DNA from: Oryzihumus sp036391795
Lineage (GTDB): Bacteria; Actinomycetota; Actinomycetes; Actinomycetales; Dermatophilaceae
NCBI RefSeq assembly: GCF_036391795.1
Contig: NZ_DASVZH010000189.1
Location: forward strand, 1-32,710
Length of the DNA stretch: 32,710 nt
Reading direction: 5' to 3'
This document shows positions 27,830 through 32,710 of this stretch, piece after piece; within the stretch, counting starts at the first letter, position 1, and each line of letters opens with the position of its first letter. The position numbers and the translations under genes are program-made. The notes below the pieces were generated by a model. That model searched no databases and had not been told where the DNA came from. It was given only the letters and a program-made list of their open reading frames with translations.

Positions 27830-28619
27830 CGGCGGCCAGCTCTGCAGCGAGGTCACGCAGGGCGGCGATGCCGCCGGCCCGGTCGCCGGAGGCCTCGGCG
27901 TCGGACAGGGCGCGCACCAGGGCGGACCCGACGATGACGCCGTCGGCGAAGGCGCCGACCTCGGCCGCCTGGGCTCCGGTGGAGACGCCGAGCCCGACGC
28001 AGACCGGCATGTCGGTCGCGGCCCGGGCGCGGGTGACGAGCTCCTCGGCGGCGTCACCGACCGCCGCCCGGGCGCCGGTGACCCCCATGACCGCGGTGGC
28101 GTAGACGAAGCCGCGGCAGGCCGCCGCGGTGCTGCGCAGGCGCTCGTCGGTGGAGCTCGGCGCGACGAGGAAGACCCGGTCGAGGTCGTGCCGCGTCGAG
28201 GCGTCGATCCACTCCTGGCCCTCGTCGGGGATGAGGTCGGGGGTGATGAGCCCGGCGCCGCCGGCCGCCGCGAGGTCCGCGGCGAACCGGTCCACGCCGT
28301 AGCGCAGCACCGGGTTCCAGTAGGTCATGACCAGCGCCGGGGCCCCGGCGTCGGCCACCGCCCGGACGGCGGTGAACACGTCGGCCAGGCGGGTGCCGCC
28401 CTTGAGTGCGGCGTCCACCGCGTGCTGGATGACCGGGCCGTCCATGAGCGGGTCGGTGTAGGGCACGCCGATCTCGACGATGTCCACCCCGGCCTCGACC
28501 ATGGCGACCATGGCCTCGATCGAGCCCGGCACGTCCGGGTAGCCGACCGGCAGGTAGCCGACCAGGGCCGCACGCCCCTCGGCCCGGGTCCGCTCCAGGA
28601 CCTGCGCGACGCTGCTCAC
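27810..28619 (-). CDS. trpA: Tryptophan synthase alpha chain
   Basis: A 269-aa TIM-barrel subunit cleaving indole-3-glycerol phosphate to indole and glyceraldehyde 3-phosphate. The catalytic Glu49 (DIVEIGVPY) and Asp60 (DPLMDG) fall at the same numbers as in Salmonella TrpA. The phosphate-binding GVIVGSALVRAL is present near the C-terminus. The GTG at 28619 overlaps the trpB stop by 4 nt (GTGA), keeping the alpha and beta subunits coupled. Confidence 0.97.
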   Translation of the reverse strand: MSSVAQVLERTRAEGRAALVGYLPVGYPDVPGSIEAMVAMVEAGVDIVEIGVPYTDPLMDGPVIQHAVDAALKGGTRLADVFTAVRAVADAGAPALVMTYWNPVLRYGVDRFAADLAAAGGAGLITPDLIPDEGQEWIDASTRHDLDRVFLVAPSSTDERLRSTAAACRGFVYATAVMGVTGARAAVGDAAEELVTRARAATDMPVCVGLGVSTGAQAAEVGAFADGVIVGSALVRALSDAEASGDRAGGIAALRDLAAELAAGVRKGR

Positions 28620-29887
28620 CAGCCACTCCCCTCGGCCTGCTCGACCGGTTCCTCCGCCTTGAGCTGCTCCGCCTCGACCAGCTCCTCCTCGCTGATGAGC
28701 CCGAACCAGCGCGCGGCGGTGTCGACGTCCTTGTCCCCCCGGCCGGAGAGGTTGACCAGCACGATGCCGTCGGGCCCGAGCTCCCGGCCGATCCTGAGGG
28801 CACCGGCGAGGGCGTGGGCGCTCTCGATCGCCGGGATGATCCCCTCGGTGCGGCACAGCAGCGCGAACGCGTCCATCGCCTCGCTGTCGGTCACCGGGTA
28901 GTACTCGGCGCGCCCGGAGTCCTTGAGGAACGAGTGCTCCGGTCCGACGCTGGGGTAGTCCAGCCCGGCCGAGACCGAGTGCGACTCCAGCGTCTGGCCG
29001 TCCTCGTCCTGGAGGACGTAGGTGTAGGCGCCGTGCAGCACGCCCGGCACCCCGGTGCTGAACCGCGCGGCGTGGTGGCCGGTGTCGACGCCCTCGCCGC
29101 CGGCCTCGAGCCCGACCAGACGCACGGAGGCGTCGTCGATGAAGCGGTGGAAGATGCCCATCGCGTTGGAGCCGCCGCCGACGCAGGCGCAGACCGCGTC
29201 GGGCAGCCGCCCGACGAGGTCGAGCACCTGGGCCCGGGCCTCGACGCCGATGATCCGGTGGAAGTCGCGCACCATCTCGGGGAACGGGTGCGGCCCGGTG
29301 ACAGTGCCGATGAGGTAGTGCGTGTCGGCGACGTTGGTCACCCAGTCGCGCATGGCCTCGTTGATCGCGTCCTTGAGCGTGGCGCTGCCGGTCGAGACGG
29401 GCACCACCTCGGCGCCGAGGAGTCGCATGCGGGCGACGTTCAGCGCCTGCCGCCTGGTGTCCTTCTCGCCCATGTAGACGGTGCAGGACAACCCGAGCAG
29501 CGCCGCTGCGGTCGCGCTGGCGACGCCGTGCTGGCCGGCACCGGTCTCGGCGATGATCCGGCTCTTGCCCATCCGCTTGGTCAGCAGCGCCTGGCCGAGC
29601 ACGTTGTTGATCTTGTGCGAGCCGGTGTGGTTGAGGTCCTCGCGCTTGAGCAGGATGCGTGCACCGCCGGCGTGCTCGGCGAACCGCGGCACCTCCGTGA
29701 TGAGGCTCGGCCGGCCGGTGTAGGTCCGGTGCAGGCGCTCGAGCTCCCCCTGGAAGGCGGGGTCGACCGCGGCCTTCTTCCGCGCCTCGTCGAGCTGCTC
29801 GAGCGCAGCCACGAGGGCCTCGGGGACGAAGCGACCGCCATACGCGCCGAAGCGCCCCTCGCGGTGCGAGGGCTGGGACTGGCTCAT
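28616..29887 (-). CDS. trpB: Tryptophan synthase beta chain
   Basis: A 423-aa pyridoxal-phosphate enzyme joining indole and serine to make tryptophan. Lys92 in LNHTGSHKINN binds the cofactor. ETGAGQHG forms the substrate carboxylate site, and GGGSNAMG binds the cofactor phosphate. FGAYGGRFVPEAL near the N-terminus is the family opening. A tail of about 20 Glu-rich residues follows the conserved end (NLSGRGDKDV). The ATG at 29887 shares one base with the trpC stop (TGATG). Confidence 0.98.
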   Translation of the reverse strand: MSQSQPSHREGRFGAYGGRFVPEALVAALEQLDEARKKAAVDPAFQGELERLHRTYTGRPSLITEVPRFAEHAGGARILLKREDLNHTGSHKINNVLGQALLTKRMGKSRIIAETGAGQHGVASATAAALLGLSCTVYMGEKDTRRQALNVARMRLLGAEVVPVSTGSATLKDAINEAMRDWVTNVADTHYLIGTVTGPHPFPEMVRDFHRIIGVEARAQVLDLVGRLPDAVCACVGGGSNAMGIFHRFIDDASVRLVGLEAGGEGVDTGHHAARFSTGVPGVLHGAYTYVLQDEDGQTLESHSVSAGLDYPSVGPEHSFLKDSGRAEYYPVTDSEAMDAFALLCRTEGIIPAIESAHALAGALRIGRELGPDGIVLVNLSGRGDKDVDTAARWFGLISEEELVEAEQLKAEEPVEQAEGSGW

Positions 29888-30702
29888 CACACTCCTTGCT
29901 TGCGCAGGGCCGGGTGGGCCCCTGCGGCGATCAGGTCGGCCACGGCCTCGCGCGGGTGGCCGCCGGTCACGAGGCTCTCCCCCACGAGCACGGCGCCGGC
30001 GCCCGAGCGGGCGTACTCCAGGACGTCGTGCGGGCCGCGGACGCCGGACTCGGCGACCTTGACGATGCCGGCGGGGATCGTCGGGGCGATCCGCGCAAAG
30101 GTCGACCGGTCGACCTCGAGGGTCTTGAGGTTGCGGGCGTTGACGCCGATGACGCGCGCGCCGGCGGCGACCGCGCGCTCGGTCTCCTCCTCGTCGTGGA
30201 CCTCCACGAGAGCGGTCATGCCGAGGGACTCGGCCCGCTCCCGCAGGCCGACGAGGGTGTCCTGGTCGAGGGCGGCGACGATCAGCAGGATGACGTCGGC
30301 CCCCCAGGCCCGCGCCTCCCACAGCTGGTAGGAGGAGACCATGAAGTCCTTGCGCAGCACCGGGACGTCGACCGCGGCGCGCACCGCCGCGAGGTCCTCG
30401 AGGCTGCCGCCGAAGCGGCGCTGCTCGGTCAGCACGCTGATCACGCTCGCGCCACCGGCGGCGTAGTCGGCGGCCAGGCCGGCCGGGTCCGCGATCATCG
30501 CCAGCGCGCCCTTGCTCGGGCTGGAGCGCTTGACCTCGGCGATCACCTTGACTCCCCCGGCGGCGCTCAGCGCCGCGAACCCGTCCTTGGGCGGGTCCAC
30601 CCGGGCGACCCGGGCCTTGAGCTCGTCCAGGGACGTGCGCGCCTGCCGGACCGCGAGGTCCTCCCGGACACCGTCGATGATCTCGTCAAGAACGCTGGGC
30701 AC
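29887..30702 (-). CDS. trpC: Indole-3-glycerol phosphate synthase
   Basis: The 271-aa TIM-barrel enzyme closes the indole ring ahead of TrpA/TrpB. Landmarks are VIAEVKRSSPSKG, VLRKDFMVSSYQ, GVNARNLKTLEVD and VAESGV, with the terminal GEXLV phosphate site. No PRA-isomerase domain is fused. The GTG at 30702 lies 6 nt after TAGCCT with no Shine-Dalgarno sequence, so trpC may begin a leaderless transcript running through trpB, trpA, the MauE-like and DsbA-like genes and lgt. trpE and trpD are not in the window. Confidence 0.97.
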   Translation of the reverse strand: MPSVLDEIIDGVREDLAVRQARTSLDELKARVARVDPPKDGFAALSAAGGVKVIAEVKRSSPSKGALAMIADPAGLAADYAAGGASVISVLTEQRRFGGSLEDLAAVRAAVDVPVLRKDFMVSSYQLWEARAWGADVILLIVAALDQDTLVGLRERAESLGMTALVEVHDEEETERAVAAGARVIGVNARNLKTLEVDRSTFARIAPTIPAGIVKVAESGVRGPHDVLEYARSGAGAVLVGESLVTGGHPREAVADLIAAGAHPALRKQGV

Positions 30703-30708
30703 CCGTCA

Positions 30709-30714
30709 AGGCTA
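30709..30714 (-). promoter_or_regulatory. trpC -10 element, leaderless arrangement
   Basis: TAGCCT on the minus strand ends 6 nt before the GTG of trpC. A weak -35 (TTCGGA, 18-nt spacer) may be present. No trp leader peptide or attenuator is seen in the 71 bp between trpC and the upstream gene. Confidence 0.5.
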
Positions 30715-30773
30715 GCCGCGCCATCCCGTCCGTCCGAATCGACCCCGCGCGGGCCAGCTCGCAACGGCGAGGC

Positions 30774-31220
30774 TCAGGCCGGGGAGAGCGCGGTCCAGCC
30801 CGGCACGTTGCGCAGGACCCAGAACGCCACGATGCCCCCCAGCAGCAGCCAGATCGACCAGCCCGGGGCCACCCGGCGCGGCACCCGCCCGGTCACGGTG
30901 CGCTCCACCCACAGCACCCACGACATCAGCAGGTAGGGCACCACCAGGACCGCGAACGGGTTGCGGGCCAGCGCACCGGCGAGGTCGAGGTGGGCCAGGT
31001 CGTGGATCGCCCGCAGCGCCCCGCACCCGGGGCAGTACCAGCCCGTGACCGCCAGGAAGGGGCAGGTCGGGTAGTGCCCGGGCTGGTTCGGGTCGACCGC
31101 CGCCAGGTATGCCGTGGCCGCCGCCCCGGCCGCGCCAACGGCCAACGGCAGGAAGAGCCCGCGCCACGACCGCGGTACGGCAGGTGTGGTCACGGGCTCT
31201 TCCTCCGGCTCCGTCGCCAC
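30774..31220 (-). CDS. DUF2752 family membrane protein
   Basis: A 148-aa protein with three or four membrane segments. It contains the DUF2752 signature CPFLAVTGWYCPGCGALRA, whose cysteines resemble a metal or thiol site, then an NPFAVLVVPYLL segment. The function of the family is not established. GTG 31220 is taken as the start; GTG 31193, nine codons later, is possible. It lies 18 nt downstream of the CD225 gene, so the pair is probably one transcript; such pairing is common in Actinobacteria. Confidence 0.88.
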   Translation of the reverse strand: MATEPEEEPVTTPAVPRSWRGLFLPLAVGAAGAAATAYLAAVDPNQPGHYPTCPFLAVTGWYCPGCGALRAIHDLAHLDLAGALARNPFAVLVVPYLLMSWVLWVERTVTGRVPRRVAPGWSIWLLLGGIVAFWVLRNVPGWTALSPA

Positions 31221-31238
31221 CGGGCGACGGTGGCGGTG

Positions 31239-31568
31239 CTAGTGGGTGGCCATGCCGTTCCTGGCGGCGTTCATCTGGAACGGAATGTAGACGGCGGCGG
31301 CGATGATGCCCACCACGGCCGTGACGATGCTCCACGTCTTCGCGCGCTGCGAGGCCTGCTGGGCGCCGGCGTAGTCACCGGCCTGCCACTTGGTGTTGAC
31401 CTGCGTGGCGAAGACGATCGCGACGATGCCCAAGGGTATGCAGCACAGGACACAGGCGAGGATCGACTGCACCAGGTAGTTCTTCGGCGGTGCCCCGAAG
31501 GGGCCCTGCCCGGGCATCCCCTGGGCGGGCGGCGGCGGAGGGGGCGGCGGCTGGCCGTAGTCGGACAT
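31239..31568 (-). CDS. CD225/dispanin family membrane protein
   Basis: A 109-aa protein with a Pro/Gly-rich, probably disordered N-terminus (about 28 residues, including a run of eight prolines) and two membrane segments. The CD225 core is NYLVQSILACVLCCIPLGIV, then ATQVNTKWQAGDYAGAQQAS in the loop, which is the same architecture as eukaryotic IFITM proteins. The function of bacterial members is unknown. The ATG at 31568 precedes the Pro-rich region directly. It is co-oriented with and just upstream of the DUF2752 gene; a TAGGGT -10 candidate lies 53 nt upstream. Confidence 0.92.
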   Translation of the reverse strand: MSDYGQPPPPPPPPAQGMPGQGPFGAPPKNYLVQSILACVLCCIPLGIVAIVFATQVNTKWQAGDYAGAQQASQRAKTWSIVTAVVGIIAAAVYIPFQMNAARNGMATH

Positions 31569-31620
31569 GGAGGTGGTCCCCTGTTCGTCGGTGCGCCCCG
31601 GTCTGGCGCATCTGCGCGAG

Positions 31621-31626
31621 ACCCTA
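31621..31626 (-). promoter_or_regulatory. CD225 gene -10 candidate
   Basis: TAGGGT on the minus strand, predicting a leader of about 45 nt. No convincing -35. The rest of the 245-bp gap (31569-31813) holds a GC-rich low-complexity stretch and the terminator of the preceding gene. Confidence 0.4.
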
Positions 31627-31756
31627 GTCGCACAGGCGGTGCACAGGTCCGCCAGACACGCGGGGTTTCGGACAGCGGCACGCAAGGACGGCTGGGGCGC
31701 GGGAACGGCGGCACGCACGGACGGCGGACGCGGGGACCACAGGAGGCCGGACGACA

Positions 31757-31789
31757 GGACGCCCGGACCGTGGTGCGGTCCGGGCGTCC
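31757..31789 (-). terminator. Terminator hairpin after the HGxxPAAW gene
   Basis: A perfect 14-bp stem (31757-31770 with 31776-31789) closes a TGGTG loop, 25 nt past the stop of the small membrane protein gene. It separates the upstream Trp-associated unit from the CD225-DUF2752 pair. Confidence 0.8.
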
Positions 31790-31813
31790 GGTCAGGTCGT
31801 TCAGGCGGTGGCG

Positions 31814-32041
31814 TCAGCGGATCGCGGTCGTGCCCTCCGCGGTCTCCGGCTTGTGCTGGCCGAAGCCGGCCATCGCGAGCACCTTGCCGGCGATGACACC
31901 GACGAGGACGAGGACACCACCGGCGACGAACATCCACACGGACGCGAGGACGACGGCCAGGGACATGATCGCCGACGCGACCAGCAGGATGGTGACGGCG
32001 GTCCAGGCAGCGACGCTGTGTCCGTGTCCGTGCTCGGCCAT
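31814..32041 (-). CDS. HGxxPAAW-family small membrane protein
   Basis: A 75-aa protein with two membrane segments. Its N-terminus HGHSVAAWT is the conserved HGxxPAAWT motif of an uncharacterised actinobacterial family, with Val in place of the usual Pro. The motif ends just before the first membrane segment, and GFGQHKP follows the second. AAGGAG lies 10 nt before the ATG at 32041. It sits between the Trp-associated membrane protein and the CD225 gene; members of this family are often found in tryptophan operons. Confidence 0.88.
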   Translation of the reverse strand: MAEHGHGHSVAAWTAVTILLVASAIMSLAVVLASVWMFVAGGVLVLVGVIAGKVLAMAGFGQHKPETAEGTTAIR

Positions 32042-32152
32042 GAGGGTTCTTCTCCTTGTGCAGGTCTGACGTTGGGGGACATTGTGTCAGCGTCGAGAGC
32101 CCGACCGCACAGCGGGCGGGCGGCGCCGGGGCTCACTGCCGCCGACTCACGC

Positions 32153-32710
32153 TCACTCCTGGGTGGGGTCCTCGCCCCGGGAGATCCGCTCCCAGGCGGA
32201 CACCTCGCGCTGCGGGCGCCGGGGGGCCGGCGACGCGCCGGCATCGGAGCCACCGGCATCGGAGCCATCGGCCTCCGCGCTGCCTGCATCGGGGCCACCG
32301 ACCTCGGGGCCCGTGCCGGCAGGCGAACCGGGAGCGGCGGGCGACGGCGCGTCGTACCGGCTGGACAGGCCGGCCCAGTGCCGGCCACCGACCAGGGCGG
32401 CCAGCCCGCCCAGGGCCACGGCCAGTGCGGCGAACCCGGCGACCCACACCCACACGGTCAGCGTGCCGTGGGCGGGGACCGAGCCGGTGCGGCCGGTGCT
32501 CGAGGCTGCGAGGCGGCCGAGCGCGGCCCCGGGGTCGGCGACCACGATCCCGATGACCACGAGGGCGAGCACGCCGGCGAGCAGCGCCGCGACGCTCGCG
32601 ACCACCCGCACCACCCGCCCGGCGGTGGCCGCCGCGACGGCCGAGGCCGCGCCGACGAGGGCCGCCGCCAGGACTCCGGGCGCCACCTGCGAGCCGGTGC
32701 CGTGGACCAT
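32153..32710 (-). CDS. Trp biosynthesis-associated membrane protein, partial
   Basis: At least 185 residues, cut by the right window edge. The visible part starts near a GTGSQVAPGV segment, which in this family follows the first membrane helix, so about 50-60 N-terminal residues are probably outside the window. Although an ATG falls exactly at the edge, I do not take it as the start. Two or three membrane segments remain, followed by a disordered Ala/Gly/Asp-rich stretch and the C-terminal signature AWERISRGEDPT, typical of the Trp_oprn_chp family. These proteins lie between trpE and trpC in Actinobacteria; their function is unknown. Confidence 0.88.
   Translation of the reverse strand: MVHGTGSQVAPGVLAAALVGAASAVAAATAGRVVRVVASVAALLAGVLALVVIGIVVADPGAALGRLAASSTGRTGSVPAHGTLTVWVWVAGFAALAVALGGLAALVGGRHWAGLSSRYDAPSPAAPGSPAGTGPEVGGPDAGSAEADGSDAGGSDAGASPAPRRPQREVSAWERISRGEDPTQE

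Noticed and set aside
30703..30773. trp attenuator or leader peptide before trpC
   Set aside because: No short frame with Trp codons and no pair of alternative hairpins is found. If an attenuator exists it should precede trpE outside the window.

Overview
This is a chromosomal window from a high-GC actinobacterium, probably of the order Micrococcales; an Intrasporangiaceae-type host is my inference from the proteins, not something the sequence proves. Coding GC is very high at third positions. Almost everything lies on the minus strand, and most of the content is housekeeping. The order (tryptophan genes, lgt, pyruvate kinase, ANTAR regulator, polA, rpsA) matches the trpC-trpB-trpA-lgt ... 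pykA ... pdtaR ... polA-rpsA stretch known from Mycobacterium tuberculosis. The glutamate synthase pair, a branched-chain amino acid ABC transporter and several small membrane proteins are interspersed here.

Layout, left to right. 1-1551: rpsA (-) with a structured leader. 1694-3034: a SAM methyltransferase with an internal 15-bp minisatellite and a small membrane protein (+). 3130-6209: a two-gene minus-strand unit, a membrane protein followed by a large exported LxxG-repeat protein with a cysteine-rich insert. 6430-9102: polA (-). 9155-9586: a MenI/PaaI-like hotdog thioesterase (+). 9684-10268: a GNAT acetyltransferase (-), divergent from a DUF554 membrane protein (10426-11211, +). 11289-16284: livK-H-M-G-F (-). 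16432-17094: PdtaR-type response regulator (-). 17141-17223: tRNA-Leu(CAA). 17326-17874: SnoaL-like protein (+). 17906-19357: pyk (-). 19440-25434: gltB-gltD (-). 25558-30702: trpC-trpB-trpA-mauE-dsbA-lgt (-), joined by overlapping or near-touching stops and starts. 30774-32710: DUF2752, CD225, HGxxPAAW and Trp-associated membrane proteins (-), the last cut by the window end.

The genes serve central amino acid and carbon metabolism (indole-glycerol phosphate to tryptophan; glutamine plus 2-oxoglutarate to glutamate; phosphoenolpyruvate to pyruvate; branched-chain amino acid import), information processing (S1, PolI, a Leu tRNA) and envelope protein maturation (a membrane-anchored DsbA-like oxidoreductase, its MauE/DoxX-like membrane partner, and prolipoprotein diacylglyceryl transferase).

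No mobile element, CRISPR array, phage or defence island is visible, and no intergenic gap exceeds 300 bases. The most interesting signals are: a CGGCATAC octamer occurring 11 times in both coding and non-coding sequence; a recurrent TANNNT element exactly 6-7 nt before five start codons, suggesting leaderless mRNAs; the six-cysteine insert with a tandem C-x11-C unit in the LxxG-repeat protein; palindromes in two promoter regions; and the thiol-redox pair embedded in the tryptophan operon.
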